Source: Microbacterium saccharophilum
GTDB lineage: Bacteria > Actinomycetota > Actinomycetes > Actinomycetales > Microbacteriaceae
Direction: 5' to 3'
Assembly (NCBI RefSeq): GCF_007992455.1
Contig: NZ_BKAH01000011.1
Coordinates: 22,117-86,116 of the forward strand
DNA: 64,000 bases
Shown: piece by piece, positions 35,877-45,638 of the stretch
Layout: each line of letters starts with the position of its first letter
How positions within the stretch are numbered: position 1 is the stretch's first letter
Translations under genes and position numbers: made by a program
Notes under the pieces: model-generated
What the model was told of the DNA's origin: nothing
The model's input: the letters and a program-made list of their open reading frames with translations, nothing else
Databases searched by the model: none

Positions 35877-37272
35877 TGCTCAAACTCCAATGGGTCCCGT
35901 CGGGACCGTCTTCGAGGGCGATGCCGGCCGCCGCGATCGCGTCGCGGATGCGGTCGGCGGCCGCCCAGTCTCTGTTCGCGCGCGCGTCGGCGCGCTGGGT
36001 GATCATCGTCTGCACGAGGGTGTCGAGCGCGGCTGCCTCGCCGCTGTCGCCCCCCACGCGCCAGAAGGGGTCTTCCGGGTTGAGGCCGAGAAGTCCGGTC
36101 ATCCGCCCGACCTGCACGGCGGCGGCGGCCGCGGCGGCGCGGTCCCCGGCATCCAGGGCGGCGTTGCCGGCCCGCACGCGCTCGTGGATGAGGGCGAGGG
36201 CCTGCGGCACGCCGAGGTCGTCGTCCATGACGGCGGTGAACTCCTCGGGCAGGTCGGCGACCGTGAGCCAGCTGTCCGCGCCGAGCGTGCGGGCGGCCCG
36301 CTGCTGGAAGGTGCGGATGCGGTCCAGCGCCGCCTCGGCCTCGTCGAACGTGGTCGGGGCGATGTCGAGGCTCGACCGGTAGTGGGCGGCGGCGAGGGCG
36401 TAGCGGACGACGAGCGGGTCGCGGCCGCGCAGCACGTCGTCGGCGAGCAGGACGTTCCCGAGCGACTTCGACATCTTCTGGTCGCCGACCGTGACGAGGC
36501 CGTTGTGCACCCAGTACCGGGCGAACGTGTCGCCGGCCGCGGTGGACTGCGCGAGCTCGTTCTCGTGGTGCGGGAAGCGCAGGTCGAGGCCTCCCCCGTG
36601 GATGTCGAACTCGCCGCCGAGGTAGCGCCTGCTCATCGCCGAGCACTCGATGTGCCAGCCGGGACGGCCGCGTCCCCACGGCGAATCCCACGCGGCGTCG
36701 GCCGGCTCGCCCGGCTTCGCCGCCTTCCAGAGGGCGAAGTCGTGCGGGTCGCGCTTGCCGCGCGGGTCCGCGTCGGCGGCGGCCTCCATGGCATCCACAC
36801 CCTGCCGGGTGAGCTCCCCGTAGGTCGGCCAGGACCGCACGTCGAAGTACACGTCACCGGCCGCGGCGTAGGCGTGCCCCCGCTCGATGAGGAGGGAGAT
36901 GAGCTCGAGCATCTGCGGGATCGACGCGGTCGCCCGCGGCTCGTACGTGGGCGGGCGGATGCCGACGGCCGCGTACGCGCGGGAGAACTCGAGCTCCATG
37001 CGGTACGCGAGCGCCCACCAGGGCTCGGCCTCGCTCGCGCCGGCGAGGACCTTGTCGTCGATGTCGGTGACGTTGCGGACGAAGGTGACCCGGCCGAACC
37101 GGTGCTCGAGCCAGCGGCGCAGGATGTCGAAGCTCAGCGCGGCACGCACATGCCCGATGTGCGGGCCGGACTGGACCGTCGGGCCGCACACGTACATCGT
37201 GACGTTGCCGGGGTCGGCGGGCGCGAAGTCGCGCAGCGCCTGCGCCTTGGTGTCATAGAGCCGGACCGTCAC
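35869..37272 (-). CDS. cysS: Cysteine-tRNA ligase
   Basis: This 467-residue class I aminoacyl-tRNA synthetase charges tRNA-Cys. The HIGH motif is PHIGHVRA near residue 36, and the KMSKS loop is KMSKSLGN near 265. The zinc-binding Cys and His residues ([26 protein letters not shown]) are present. The length is standard. It is translated ahead of rlmB in one operon with coupled translation. Confidence 0.97.
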   Translation of the reverse strand: MTVRLYDTKAQALRDFAPADPGNVTMYVCGPTVQSGPHIGHVRAALSFDILRRWLEHRFGRVTFVRNVTDIDDKVLAGASEAEPWWALAYRMELEFSRAYAAVGIRPPTYEPRATASIPQMLELISLLIERGHAYAAAGDVYFDVRSWPTYGELTRQGVDAMEAAADADPRGKRDPHDFALWKAAKPGEPADAAWDSPWGRGRPGWHIECSAMSRRYLGGEFDIHGGGLDLRFPHHENELAQSTAAGDTFARYWVHNGLVTVGDQKMSKSLGNVLLADDVLRGRDPLVVRYALAAAHYRSSLDIAPTTFDEAEAALDRIRTFQQRAARTLGADSWLTVADLPEEFTAVMDDDLGVPQALALIHERVRAGNAALDAGDRAAAAAAAVQVGRMTGLLGLNPEDPFWRVGGDSGEAAALDTLVQTMITQRADARANRDWAAADRIRDAIAAAGIALEDGPDGTHWSLSNG

Positions 37273-37299
37273 CGCACCAGCCTACCGGCGGGGTCACGA

Positions 37300-37305
37300 T
37301 AGAAC
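37300..37305 (+). promoter_or_regulatory. -10 element, leaderless EamA transporter
   Basis: TAGAAC lies six bases before the GTG at 37312, in the 39-bp divergent gap with cysS. Confidence 0.5.
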
Positions 37306-37311
37306 TGTAGG

Positions 37312-38244
37312 GTGATCTCCGTCCTCGCCGTCCTCGTCGCGGCTCTGCTGTTCGGCACGACGGGAACGGCGCAGGCGCTCGGCCCGGAGGACACCACCCC
37401 GCTGGCGGTCGGCGTCATGCGACTCATCATCGGCGGCACGGTGCTCGCCGGCGTGTCGGCGCTCCTCGCCCGCCGACACGCCCGCACCCGGATCACGCCG
37501 GCTCCGCGCGCCGGGACGCGGGCGGTGCTGCTCATGTCGGCGACCGCCGTGTGCCTGGCCGTCTACCAGCCGCTCTTCTTCCTGGGGACGGCCCGCAACG
37601 GGGTCGCTGTCGGCACCGTCGTGGCGCTCGGCTCCGCGCCCGTCCTCGCCGGGGTCCTCGAGTGGCTGCTCACGCGCCGCCGCCCGAGCGGGATCTGGCT
37701 CGGCGCGACCGCCCTCGCGACGATCGGCGTCGTGCTGCTGGGCTTCGGCGGGCAGGAGCACACCGCCGGCTCCGCGGGCACCGACGCACTCGGGCTCCTC
37801 GGCTCGATCGGCGCGGGGGCCTCGTTCGCCGTCATCGCGGTGTCGCAGCGCCGCCTGCTGGATGCCGGATGGGATCCGTTCACCGTCGTCGGCGCGATGG
37901 GCGCGGGCTCGGCCGTCATCGCCCTGGCCGCGCTCCCGTTCGTCGACGTCTCGTGGGTCGCCGAGCCGCGCGGCGCCCTCATGGCGGCGTGGCTCGGGAT
38001 CGCGACGATCGTCGTCGCGTACGGCCTCTTCACATGGGGTCTCGGCGGGCTGACCGCCGCGACCGCCGCGACCCTCACCCTCGGCGAGCCGCTCACCGCG
38101 AGCGTGCTCGGCCTCGTCGCGCTCGGCGAGCGGCTCGCGCCGCTCGCGATCGCGGGTCTCATCGTGCTGGCCGCGGGACTCGCGCTGCTGGCCGCGGGGT
38201 CGCGCGCCCCGCGCGACCCCGCCCCGTTCGCCGTCGAAGGATAG
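37312..38244 (+). CDS. EamA-family (DMT) transporter
   Basis: This 310-residue protein has ten transmembrane helices in two EamA repeats (about 1-135 and 150-290). The repeat ends GTVVALGSAPVLAGVLEWLL and AATLTLGEPLTASVLGLV carry the family Pro/Glu pattern. It probably exports an amino-acid-like or small metabolite. Start GTG, possibly leaderless. Seven bases separate it from the acetyltransferase gene, so they are likely co-transcribed. Confidence 0.88.
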   Translation: MISVLAVLVAALLFGTTGTAQALGPEDTTPLAVGVMRLIIGGTVLAGVSALLARRHARTRITPAPRAGTRAVLLMSATAVCLAVYQPLFFLGTARNGVAVGTVVALGSAPVLAGVLEWLLTRRRPSGIWLGATALATIGVVLLGFGGQEHTAGSAGTDALGLLGSIGAGASFAVIAVSQRRLLDAGWDPFTVVGAMGAGSAVIALAALPFVDVSWVAEPRGALMAAWLGIATIVVAYGLFTWGLGGLTAATAATLTLGEPLTASVLGLVALGERLAPLAIAGLIVLAAGLALLAAGSRAPRDPAPFAVEG

Positions 38245-38251
38245 GAGACCC

Positions 38252-38731
38252 ATGACGCTGCAGATCCGCGAGGACGACCTCACCGGCGCCGCGACGCAGG
38301 CGCTCGTCGCCGTGCATCTCGCGGGCGTGCACGCGGACTCCCCGGAGGAGAGCTGCCACGCCCTCGGCCTCGACGCCCTGCGCGACCCGTCCATCACATT
38401 CCTGTCGGCGTGGGAGGGCGACGACCTCGCCGGCATCGGGGCGCTCAAGGACCTCGGCGGGGGCCGCGGGGAGCTCAAGTCCATGCGGGTCGACGACCGA
38501 TTCCGCGGCACGGGCGTCGGGCGCGCGCTGCTGCGGGCGCTGATCGGGGTGGCGCGGGAGCGCGGCATGACGAGCCTGTGGCTGGAGACCGGGACGATGC
38601 CGTCGTTCGCGCCCGCACGACGTCTCTACGAGAGCGCGGGTTTCGTGGAGTGTCCGCCGTTCGGCGACTACCGCCTCGACCCGTACTCGGTGTTCCTCAC
38701 CCTCGATCTGGCGGCGCCGGACGAAGGCTAG
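38252..38731 (+). CDS. GNAT-family N-acetyltransferase
   Basis: This 159-residue acetyl-CoA-dependent acetyltransferase has motif A ([17 protein letters not shown]) for CoA binding and motif B near [23 protein letters not shown]. It resembles PhnO/YjgM-type small GNATs. The substrate is unknown. A ribosome site ATAGGAG lies six bases before the ATG. Its TAG stop shares the palindrome CTAG with the convergent ispDF stop. Confidence 0.88.
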   Translation: MTLQIREDDLTGAATQALVAVHLAGVHADSPEESCHALGLDALRDPSITFLSAWEGDDLAGIGALKDLGGGRGELKSMRVDDRFRGTGVGRALLRALIGVARERGMTSLWLETGTMPSFAPARRLYESAGFVECPPFGDYRLDPYSVFLTLDLAAPDEG

Positions 38732-39936
38732 GCGGGCACCACGAGCGCGACGGCGAATGCCGCGACGCCCTCCCCTGCGCCGGTGAACCCCAGGCCGTCG
38801 GTGGTCGTCGCCGACACCGACACAGGTGCGCCGAGCGCCGCCGACAGTGCCGCCTCGGCCTCGGCGCGGCGGGCGGCGAACCGCGGCCGGTTGGCCTGCA
38901 CCTGCACCGACACGTTGCCGATGGCCCAGCCCGCCTCGCCCAGCAGCGCCCGCGTCCGGACGAGGAACGTGTCGGCGTGCGCGCCGGCGTACTCGGGATG
39001 CGCCGTGCCGAAGTGGGTGCCGATGTCGCCGAGCCCCGCCGCAGCGAGCAGGGCGTCCACGATCGCGTGGGCGACGGCGTCCCCGTCGGAGTGGCCGTGC
39101 AGGGCCGTCTCCCCCGGCCATTCCAGGCCGGCGAGCCACAGGGTGCCGTCCCCGCCGAACGCGTGCACGTCGGTGCCGACGCCGACGCGGGGCAGGCCGG
39201 GCCGGCGGTCGATCGGGGCGGCGGCCGGCGCGACGGCCGGGACTGCCGAGCCGACGAGGCCGCGCGCGCGGTCGAGGTCGGCGGGCGTCGTGATCTTGAA
39301 CGAGAGCTCGTCGCCCGGGACGGTGAAGACGGGGAAACCCGCGGCCTGCACGAGCGCCGCGTCGTCGGTGTGCTCGGCCGATGCGACCCGGTACGCGGTT
39401 TCGAGGATGTCGCGCCGGAATCCCTGCGGCGTCTGCGCGGCCGCGAGCGCCGCCCGATCCACGGCCGCCGTCACGGCGGGGCCGTCCACGCGCTTGAGCG
39501 TGTCGACGACCGGAAGCGCCGGGATGACGGCATCCCGCCCCGCCGCCACCGCCGCGACGACCCGCTCGAAGACGGCCGGGGGCGTGAGCGCGCGGGCGGC
39601 GTCGTGCACGAGGACGATCTCGACGTCCGGCCAGACGGCCTTCAGCCCGGCGGCCACCGACGCCTGCCGCGTATGCCCGCCGGGGACGACGACGGCGAGG
39701 TCGCGCAGGTCTCCGGCGGCTTCATGCGCGTCCGTCAGGGCATCGCCCAGCCGGTCGGCCGGTGCCACCACGATCACCTGGGCGGGCGGACCCGCGAAGA
39801 CACCGCGCAGCGCGTGCCGCAGGATGCTGTGCGCGTCGAGTCCGACGAACGCCTTGGGTGCGCCGGCGTCGAGCCGCTGCCCGGAGCCTGCCGCGACGAC
39901 GATGACGGCCACCCGGGGAACGGGAACGATGCTCAT
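38728..39936 (-). CDS. ispDF: Bifunctional IspD/IspF (MEP pathway)
   Basis: This 402-residue fusion carries two steps of isoprenoid synthesis. Residues 1-235 are 2-C-methyl-D-erythritol 4-phosphate cytidylyltransferase ([24 protein letters not shown]). Residues 245-402 are the cyclodiphosphate synthase IspF ([44 protein letters not shown]). Both active sites look complete. The order carD-ispD-ispF is conserved in actinobacteria. A TACGCT box seven bases before the ATG at 39936 may give an extra leaderless start inside the carD operon. Confidence 0.95.
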   Translation of the reverse strand: MSIVPVPRVAVIVVAAGSGQRLDAGAPKAFVGLDAHSILRHALRGVFAGPPAQVIVVAPADRLGDALTDAHEAAGDLRDLAVVVPGGHTRQASVAAGLKAVWPDVEIVLVHDAARALTPPAVFERVVAAVAAGRDAVIPALPVVDTLKRVDGPAVTAAVDRAALAAAQTPQGFRRDILETAYRVASAEHTDDAALVQAAGFPVFTVPGDELSFKITTPADLDRARGLVGSAVPAVAPAAAPIDRRPGLPRVGVGTDVHAFGGDGTLWLAGLEWPGETALHGHSDGDAVAHAIVDALLAAAGLGDIGTHFGTAHPEYAGAHADTFLVRTRALLGEAGWAIGNVSVQVQANRPRFAARRAEAEAALSAALGAPVSVSATTTDGLGFTGAGEGVAAFAVALVVPA

Positions 39937-39943
39937 GGATCCG

Positions 39944-39949
39944 AGCGTA
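39944..39949 (-). promoter_or_regulatory. Possible internal -10 for ispDF
   Basis: TACGCT on the minus strand lies seven bases before the ispDF start and could drive a leaderless transcript separate from carD. Confidence 0.35.
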
Positions 39950-39976
39950 CCGACCCGTCCGGGGAGACCGACGGGG

Positions 39977-40459
39977 TCAGGAGGCGAGGACCTCGTCGAG
40001 CACGCCGCCGGCGTGGTCTTCGTCGGCCTTGAGGGCGAGGGCGATCTCGGAGATGAGGATCTGCCGCGCCTTCGCGAGCATGCGCTTCTCACCGGCCGAG
40101 AGGCCGCGGTCCTGATCGCGGCGCCACAGGTCGCGGACGACCTCGCTCACCTTGATGACATCGCCGGACGCCAGCTTCTCCAGGTTCGCCTTGTAGCGGC
40201 GGGACCAGTTCGTGGGCTCCTCCGTGAAGGGAGCGCGGAGCACGTCGAAGACGCGCTCGAGGCCGTCCTTGCCGATGACATCGCGGACACCCACGAGATC
40301 GACGTTGTCCGCCGGGACCTCGATGATCAGATCGCCCTGGGTGACGTTGAGCTTCAGATACCTCTTCGTCTCACCCTTGATGATGCGGTCCTTGACCTCG
40401 ATGATGGTCGCAGCGCCATGGTGCGGATAGACGACCGTCTCGCCAACCTCAAAAAGCAT
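39977..40459 (-). CDS. carD: CarD-family RNA polymerase-binding regulator
   Basis: This 160-residue protein binds RNA polymerase beta and stabilises open complexes at rRNA and many other promoters; it is essential in mycobacteria. The N-terminal RNAP-interaction (Tudor-like) domain contains [17 protein letters not shown]. The C-terminal helical DNA-binding part contains [13 protein letters not shown] and [17 protein letters not shown]. The ATG at 40459 is chosen because AAAGGA is well placed; an upstream TTG would add seven residues. A TAAACT -10 box lies at about 40483-40488. Confidence 0.93.
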   Translation of the reverse strand: MLFEVGETVVYPHHGAATIIEVKDRIIKGETKRYLKLNVTQGDLIIEVPADNVDLVGVRDVIGKDGLERVFDVLRAPFTEEPTNWSRRYKANLEKLASGDVIKVSEVVRDLWRRDQDRGLSAGEKRMLAKARQILISEIALALKADEDHAGGVLDEVLAS

Positions 40460-40563
40460 GTAGTTATGTCCTTTCGGCAACCTCTAGTTTACCACAGCCC
40501 GGGATGCGCTAAGGTTCTCCCCCGCCTCCGACACCCGCGCCGCGATGCGGCATGGCGTACCCA

Positions 40564-40569
40564 TACAAT
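40564..40569 (+). promoter_or_regulatory. -10 element before the 40.6 kb lipoprotein gene
   Basis: TACAAT is divergent from carD and lies 35 bases before the chosen GTG, leaving a short leader with the ribosome site. Confidence 0.5.
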
Positions 40570-40603
40570 GTGAGGGATGCCGCTCGCTTCATCTGGAGGA
40601 ACC

Positions 40604-41071
40604 GTGAACTCGCGTCTTGCCGCGTCCCTCGTCCTGGGAATCGCCGTCGCCCTGGGTGCGACCGGCTGCGCCATGGTCTCCCCGCAGGCGACGACCATCC
40701 CCTACTCGCCCTCGGACGGCGTGAACGTGCCCGACTCGGGCCCCCTGAAGGTGCGCAACGCGCTCATCGTCACCGACGAGTCCGGCACGACGGGGAACCT
40801 CATCGCCGCGATCGTCAACGACACCGACAGTGCCGAGACGCTGAGCCTCGGCATCGACGGCGAGACGCAGACGGTCCGCGTGCCGGCCCGCAGCGTCGTG
40901 AGCCTCGGCGGCGACGACGAGGACCCCCTCCTGCTGGAGGGCCTGAACACGTCGGCCGGCGAGACGCTCGCCGTCACGTTCCAGTCCGGCACCGGCACCG
41001 GTGTCGAGGCGGAGGTCCCGGTCCTCGACGGGGAACTCGCCTACCTCGAGGACTTCGTCCCCGAGTCCTGA
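40604..41071 (+). CDS. Small lipoprotein of unknown function
   Basis: This 155-residue exported protein has a signal peptide and lipobox ALGATGCAM, so Cys near 22 should be lipidated. The remainder (LKVRNALIVTDESGTTGNLIAAIVND) looks like a beta-sandwich domain. Homologues have been mislabelled DNA modification methylase, but no methyltransferase motif is present. The GTG at 40604 is preferred over an upstream ATG at 40577 because GGAGGA precedes it and the signal peptide then starts correctly. It is convergent with regX3. Confidence 0.75.
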   Translation: MNSRLAASLVLGIAVALGATGCAMVSPQATTIPYSPSDGVNVPDSGPLKVRNALIVTDESGTTGNLIAAIVNDTDSAETLSLGIDGETQTVRVPARSVVSLGGDDEDPLLLEGLNTSAGETLAVTFQSGTGTGVEAEVPVLDGELAYLEDFVPES

Positions 41072-41090
41072 GCGCGCGTCCCGCGCGGCG

Positions 41091-41774
41091 TCACGCCTCG
41101 AAGCGGTAGCCGAGCCCGCGCACCGTCAGCAGCATGACCGGCTCGCTGGGGTTCTCCTCGATCCGCGAGCGGATGCGCTTGATGTGCACGTCGAGCGTCT
41201 TGGTGTCGCCGAAGTAGTCGGTGCCCCACACCCGGTCGATGAGCTGACCGCGGGTCAGGACACGACCGGCATTGCGCACGAGCACCTCGAGCAGCTCGAA
41301 TTCCTTCAGCGGCATGGCGATCTCCCGCCCGTCGACGGCGACCGTGTGGCGGTCGATGTCGATCGTGACCCGGCCTCCCTCCAGCACCCGCTCGGAGACG
41401 TCGGTCTCGGCGGTGTCCGCGCGGCGCAGCACCGCCCGCATCCGGGCGAGCAGCTCGCGGGACGAGTAGGGCTTCGTGACGTAGTCGTCGGCGCCGAGCT
41501 CCAGACCCACGACGATGTCGACCTCGGAGTCCTTGGCCGTCAGCATGATGATGGGCGTGGTGGAGGTCGAGCGGATGACGCGGCACACCTCCGTCCCCGG
41601 CATCCCGGGCAGCATGAGGTCGAGCAGGACGATGTCGGCGCCGCGGGTGGCGAACGCGTCGAGGGCCGACGGCCCGTCCTCCGCGATGTCGACCTCGAAC
41701 CCCTCACGCCGCAGCAGGTAGGCGAGCGGCTCGGCGAGGTCGGGCTCGTCCTCGACGATCAGGACGCGGGTCAT
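41091..41774 (-). CDS. regX3: Phosphate response regulator RegX3
   Basis: This 227-residue OmpR-family regulator of the phosphate-starvation response has a receiver domain (VEDEPDL, phospho-Asp near 52 in LLDLMLPGMPG, YVTKPYSSRE) and a winged helix (PLKEFELLEVLVRNAGRVL, VWGTDYFGDTKTLDVHIKRI). It overlaps the senX3 3-prime end by four bases. Phosphorylated RegX3 (PhoP in Streptomyces) binds PHO boxes made of 11-bp direct repeats, and three such sites are found in this window. Confidence 0.93.
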   Translation of the reverse strand: MTRVLIVEDEPDLAEPLAYLLRREGFEVDIAEDGPSALDAFATRGADIVLLDLMLPGMPGTEVCRVIRSTSTTPIIMLTAKDSEVDIVVGLELGADDYVTKPYSSRELLARMRAVLRRADTAETDVSERVLEGGRVTIDIDRHTVAVDGREIAMPLKEFELLEVLVRNAGRVLTRGQLIDRVWGTDYFGDTKTLDVHIKRIRSRIEENPSEPVMLLTVRGLGYRFEA

Positions 41775-42982
41775 GGCTGGTCTCCCTTCACGAGCTCGGC
41801 GGACGTGCCGGCTCGCTTCTTGCTCTTCCTGGGCTTCTTCGACTTCTTGTGCGCCGTCACCGCGCCGGCCGGTTCGACGGCCGAGAGGCGGATGGTGAAC
41901 GTAGAGCCGCGGCCGGGCCGCGACCAGAGCAGCACCTCCCCGCCATGGCGCTGCACGGCGTGCTTGACGATGGACAGGCCGAGGCCGGTGCCGCCGGTGC
42001 GGCGCGAGCGCGCCTGGTCGGCACGGTAGAACCGCTCGAACACGCGTTCCTGCTCGGCCTCCGGGATGCCGATCCCGCGGTCGGTGACCGCGATCTCCAC
42101 ATGGTCGTCGGCGCGCTTGACCCCGACACCGACCTGCCCGCCCGCCGGCGAGTAGGCGATGGCGTTCGCGATGAGGTTGCCGACGGCTTCGATGAGGATC
42201 TGCACGTCGCCGCGGACGTAGAGTCCCCGGTCGCCGCCGCGGACCACGGTGATGCCGGCGGAATCGGCGGCGACGGCCTGCGACTCGAGCGCCGCCGTCA
42301 CGACCTCGTCGATGGAGACATCGCGGAGCTCGGTGAGGTCTTCCGCGGACTGCAGCCGGGAGAGGTTCATGATGCGGGAGGTCAGCTGGCCGAGCCGCGT
42401 GGCCTCGGCGGTGAGCCGGCCGGCGAAGTAGCGGACCTGCTCGGGGTCGTCCGAGGCCGACTCGATGGCCTCCGCGAGGAGCGTCACCGCGCCCACGGGG
42501 GTCTTCAGCTCATGGCTCGTGTTGGCGACGAAGTCGCGCCGCATCTCCTCGAGGCGCTCCCGCTCGGTGATGTCGCGGAGGACCAGAAGGGTCAGTCGCG
42601 GCGTGATGGGCGTCGCCCGCGCGACGACGGAGCGGGGTTCCGCGCCGCGGCGGAGCCGCAGGGTCTCGACCTGCGCGTGTCCCGTCGAGCGCGCCCGGCG
42701 CAGCAGTGCCCGCAGCTCGTCGCCGGAGAGGTTCGAGCCCTCCGCCATCCCGAACATCTCCGCGGGGGCGGATGCCGCGACGATCAGCAGCGACGTGTCG
42801 ACGACGATCGCGGTCTCATCCATCCCCTGCAGCACGTCGCGGGCGCCGTTCGGGATCTCCAGCGACGTCTCCACCCGCGCGCGCTCCCGCGCGCGGAGGG
42901 CGAGCAGCACGACCGCGGTGACGACGACGCCGATGAGCACACCCATGCCCAGGGCGAGCAGCGCCAGCGGCAGGGGGTCCAT
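41771..42982 (-). CDS. senX3: Phosphate sensor kinase SenX3
   Basis: This 403-residue membrane histidine kinase has an N-terminal transmembrane helix (LALLALGMGVLIGVVVTAVV), a PAS-like domain at 45-135, HisKA with NTSHELKTPVGAVTLLAE near 160, and HATPase_c with GGTGLGLSIVKHAVQRHGG. The very basic tail (HKKSKKPRKSKKR) is unusual. SenX3 senses phosphate indirectly through PstSCAB-PhoU. It is divergent from phoU, with a PHO box in the 191-bp gap. Confidence 0.93.
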   Translation of the reverse strand: MDPLPLALLALGMGVLIGVVVTAVVLLALRARERARVETSLEIPNGARDVLQGMDETAIVVDTSLLIVAASAPAEMFGMAEGSNLSGDELRALLRRARSTGHAQVETLRLRRGAEPRSVVARATPITPRLTLLVLRDITERERLEEMRRDFVANTSHELKTPVGAVTLLAEAIESASDDPEQVRYFAGRLTAEATRLGQLTSRIMNLSRLQSAEDLTELRDVSIDEVVTAALESQAVAADSAGITVVRGGDRGLYVRGDVQILIEAVGNLIANAIAYSPAGGQVGVGVKRADDHVEIAVTDRGIGIPEAEQERVFERFYRADQARSRRTGGTGLGLSIVKHAVQRHGGEVLLWSRPGRGSTFTIRLSAVEPAGAVTAHKKSKKPRKSKKRAGTSAELVKGDQP

Positions 42983-43055
42983 AGCTCTCAGCGTAGGGTG
43001 GTCGGACGCCGGCTCGACGACCGATTCGGCGCCGCGGCGGGATTCACCGCCGACT

Positions 43056-43088
43056 GTTCACGGATGCGGCACCGTTCGTTAACCTTCG
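43056..43088 (+). promoter_or_regulatory. PHO box between senX3 and phoU
   Basis: Three consecutive 11-mers read GTTCACGGATG, CGGCACCGTTC and GTTAACCTTCG. The outer two match the actinobacterial PHO-box direct-repeat unit and lie exactly 22 bp apart; the middle one is degenerate. It is likely bound by RegX3 to regulate phoU and possibly senX3-regX3. Confidence 0.65.
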
Positions 43089-43173
43089 CGGGAGAGGATC
43101 GCGGAGTCGCGGGCGCGGCCTCCTGCCGTGCTCGCGATGCCCGCCGCAGGCGGAGAGAGAGAAGGATGCTGTG

Positions 43174-43866
43174 ATGCGCGGAGTGTTCCACCAGTCCCTC
43201 GAGGACGTCCAGGGACGGCTCGTCGAGATCGCCGACCTCGTGACGGTCGCCATCGAGAAGGCGACGCGCGCGTTCGCGACGAGCGACGTCTCGCTCGCCG
43301 AGGACGTCATCGAACAGGACCGCGTCATCGACGAGAAGGCGATCGCGCTCGACGAGCTCGCGATCGAGATCCTGGCGCGCCAGCAGCCCGTCGCGCGGGA
43401 CCTCCGCATCGTGGTGGCCGCCCTCCGGGTGAGCGCGTCGCTCGAGCGGATGGGCGACATCGCCGAGCACATCGCGCAGCTCACGCGCATGCGCTTCCCC
43501 GAGCGCGCGATCCCGAAGGGCCTGAAGAACACCTTCACGAAGATGGGTCTCCTCGACGTCGAGGTCGCCCGCACCCTCGCGGAACTGCTCCGCACCGAGA
43601 ACCTGGCCCTCGTCGAGGTGCTGCGCACCAGCGAGGACCGCCTCGACGACCTGCACCTGTCGGTCTTCGAGAAGGTGCTGAGCGACAACTGGCAGGGCGA
43701 GGCGGCGGCCACGGTGGACGCGACCCTGGCAAGCCGCTACCTGGAGCGCTTCGGCGACCATGCGGTCTCGGTCGCCAAGAAGGTCGCCTACCTTGCGACC
43801 GGCGACTGGACCCCGGACACCGACACCATCTCGGTCATCGTGGGCCAGCCGTCCCGCGACGCCTGA
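43174..43866 (+). CDS. phoU: Phosphate signalling protein PhoU
   Basis: This 230-residue protein is built of two PhoU three-helix bundles (about 15-105 and 120-210) with metal-binding ERMGDIAEHIA and ERFGDHAVSVAKK motifs. It links the PstSCAB transporter to SenX3 and keeps the kinase off when phosphate is plentiful. It is separated from pstSCAB by about 9 kb but next to senX3-regX3, as in mycobacteria. The ATG at 43174 is preferred because GAAGGA is seven bases upstream; a GTG just before it would add one residue. Confidence 0.93.
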   Translation: MRGVFHQSLEDVQGRLVEIADLVTVAIEKATRAFATSDVSLAEDVIEQDRVIDEKAIALDELAIEILARQQPVARDLRIVVAALRVSASLERMGDIAEHIAQLTRMRFPERAIPKGLKNTFTKMGLLDVEVARTLAELLRTENLALVEVLRTSEDRLDDLHLSVFEKVLSDNWQGEAAATVDATLASRYLERFGDHAVSVAKKVAYLATGDWTPDTDTISVIVGQPSRDA

Positions 43867-43902
43867 CGCCGCCCCGCGGCATCCGCATCCGTCTCGCGCT
43901 GC

Positions 43903-43950
43903 CGAAAACGGCACGCGCTGCGGAACATCCAGCAGCGCGTGCCGTTTTCG
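43903..43950. terminator. Bidirectional terminator between phoU and gpmA
   Basis: A perfect 19-bp inverted repeat (CGAAAACGGCACGCGCTGC and its complement) with a ten-base loop lies between two convergent genes. It has A/T-rich outer ends (AAAA and TTTT), so it can stop transcription from both sides. Confidence 0.9.
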
Positions 43951-43978
43951 ACCGCGGCAGCGAGCGAGTCGGCGCGTG

Positions 43979-44728
43979 CTACTTCTTGCCCTGCGCGGCC
44001 ACGGCGGCAGCGCCGGCGGCGGCGGCCTCCGGGTCGAGGTACTCGGCGGGCTCGAGGGGCATGAAGTCCTCGCCCAGGCGGTACACCAGCGGGATGCCGG
44101 TGGGGATGTTGAGCTCCGCGATGTCGGCGTCGCTGATGCCGTCCAGGTGCTTCACGAGTCCGCGCAGCGAGTTGCCGTGCGCCGTGACGAGCACGGTCTT
44201 GCCGGCCTTGAGGTCGGGGATGATCTCACCCTCCCAGTACGGCAGCAGACGGTCGATGACGAGCTTGAGCGACTCGGTGCGGGGCACGTCGCCGTCGATG
44301 TCCGCGTAGCGCGGGTCGTTCACCTGGCTGTACTGGTCGTCGTCGGCGAGGTCCGGCGGCGGCACGTCAAACGAGCGGCGCCACAGCATGAACTGCTCGT
44401 TGCCGTACTCCTCGAGGGTCTGCGCCTTGTCCTTGCCCTGCAGCGCGCCGTAGTGGCGCTCGTTGAGGCGCCACGACCGCTTCACGGGGATCCACAGCCG
44501 GTCGGCCGCGTCCAGCGCGATGTCCGCGGTCTGGATCGCGCGGCTCAGCAGCGAGGTATGCAGGATGTCGGGCAGGATGCCGGCTTCGGCGAGCAGCTCG
44601 CCGCCGCGCCGGGCCTCGGCCTTGCCCTGGTCGGTGAGGCGGACATCCACCCATCCGGTGAACTGGTTGGACTTGTTCCACTCGCTCTGCCCGTGGCGGA
44701 GGAGGATCAGCGTGTACGGCGCGGTCAT
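43979..44728 (-). CDS. gpmA: 2,3-bisphosphoglycerate-dependent phosphoglycerate mutase
   Basis: This 249-residue glycolytic enzyme interconverts 3- and 2-phosphoglycerate through a phosphohistidine. The catalytic motif [10 protein letters not shown] opens the protein, [12 protein letters not shown] gives the active-site Glu and Arg, and [10 protein letters not shown] supplies the second His. The length matches the dPGM family. An Ala-rich C-terminal tail ([15 protein letters not shown]) is an addition seen in actinobacteria. Confidence 0.96.
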   Translation of the reverse strand: MTAPYTLILLRHGQSEWNKSNQFTGWVDVRLTDQGKAEARRGGELLAEAGILPDILHTSLLSRAIQTADIALDAADRLWIPVKRSWRLNERHYGALQGKDKAQTLEEYGNEQFMLWRRSFDVPPPDLADDDQYSQVNDPRYADIDGDVPRTESLKLVIDRLLPYWEGEIIPDLKAGKTVLVTAHGNSLRGLVKHLDGISDADIAELNIPTGIPLVYRLGEDFMPLEPAEYLDPEAAAAGAAAVAAQGKK

Positions 44729-44768
44729 GCCGCCATCCTATCGGCGGGGACGCTGGCATCATGGGGGG

Positions 44769-45620
44769 ATGGCGCCGGGGAAAGTCCCTGCGGGCGTGGT
44801 CGGTCAGATCACCCGCGGGACGACGAACACGAACCGCCTGCGGCGCGTGGACCGATGGATCGCGCGTCATCCCGCGCTGCGCCGCACGACGGACCCCCTC
44901 GTCGTCGACCTCGGCTACGGCGCGAGCGGAGTGACCGCGTTCGAGCTCGAGGCGCGCCTGCGCCCGGTCCGCCCCGATGTCGAGGTGCGGGGCCTGGAGA
45001 TCGACCCCGCCCGGGTGGCGCGGGCGGACGCCCAGCTGGCCGAGGTGCGCGCCGGCCGCACCCCGTTCGCGGCGGACGCACGTGTGTCGTTCGCGCGGGG
45101 CGGGTTCGAGGTCCCGCTTCCGGACGGGCGCCGGCCGGCCGTCATCCGCGCGTTCAACGTGCTGCGCCAGTACGACGAGCGCGAGGTCGCGGACGCGTGG
45201 CAGCGGATGGCCGGCCGGCTGGCGCCGGACGGCATCCTCGTGGAGGGCACGTGCGACGAGCTCGGCCGTATCAGCACGTGGGTCGAGGTCGGCGCCGACG
45301 CCGTCCCCCGCACCCTGACGATCTCGCTGCGCCTCACCGATCTGGCGTCGCCGCTGATCGCTGCCGAGCGGCTGCCGAAGGCGCTCATCCACCGGAACGT
45401 CCCGGGCGAGCGGGTGCACGCGTTCCTCGCGGCCCTCGATACGGAGTGGGTGCGGGCCGCGCCGGCGTCCGCGTTCGGCCCCCGGCAGCGCTGGGCGGCG
45501 GCGCTGAGCGGCCTGGCCGCGAACGGCTGGCCGGTGGGCGGGCGGCCCAGCGGCGGCCGGTCACGCTGGCGGCTCGGTGAGGTCACCGTGCCGTGGGCGT
45601 CGGTCGCGCCCCGGGCCTGA
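44769..45620 (+). CDS. Class I SAM-dependent methyltransferase-like protein
   Basis: This 283-residue Rossmann-fold methyltransferase has motif I VVDLGYGASGVTAFELEAR, an acidic strand VRGLEIDPARV and motif III-like PDGILVEGTCDEL. The basic N-terminus (RGTTNTNRLRRVDRWIARHPALR) is characteristic of an actinobacterial family of unknown substrate. It diverges from gpmA. It might act on RNA or a small molecule; the sequence does not settle this. Confidence 0.8.
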   Translation: MAPGKVPAGVVGQITRGTTNTNRLRRVDRWIARHPALRRTTDPLVVDLGYGASGVTAFELEARLRPVRPDVEVRGLEIDPARVARADAQLAEVRAGRTPFAADARVSFARGGFEVPLPDGRRPAVIRAFNVLRQYDEREVADAWQRMAGRLAPDGILVEGTCDELGRISTWVEVGADAVPRTLTISLRLTDLASPLIAAERLPKALIHRNVPGERVHAFLAALDTEWVRAAPASAFGPRQRWAAALSGLAANGWPVGGRPSGGRSRWRLGEVTVPWASVAPRA

Positions 45621-45638
45621 CCCGAGATCACGCCGCGG

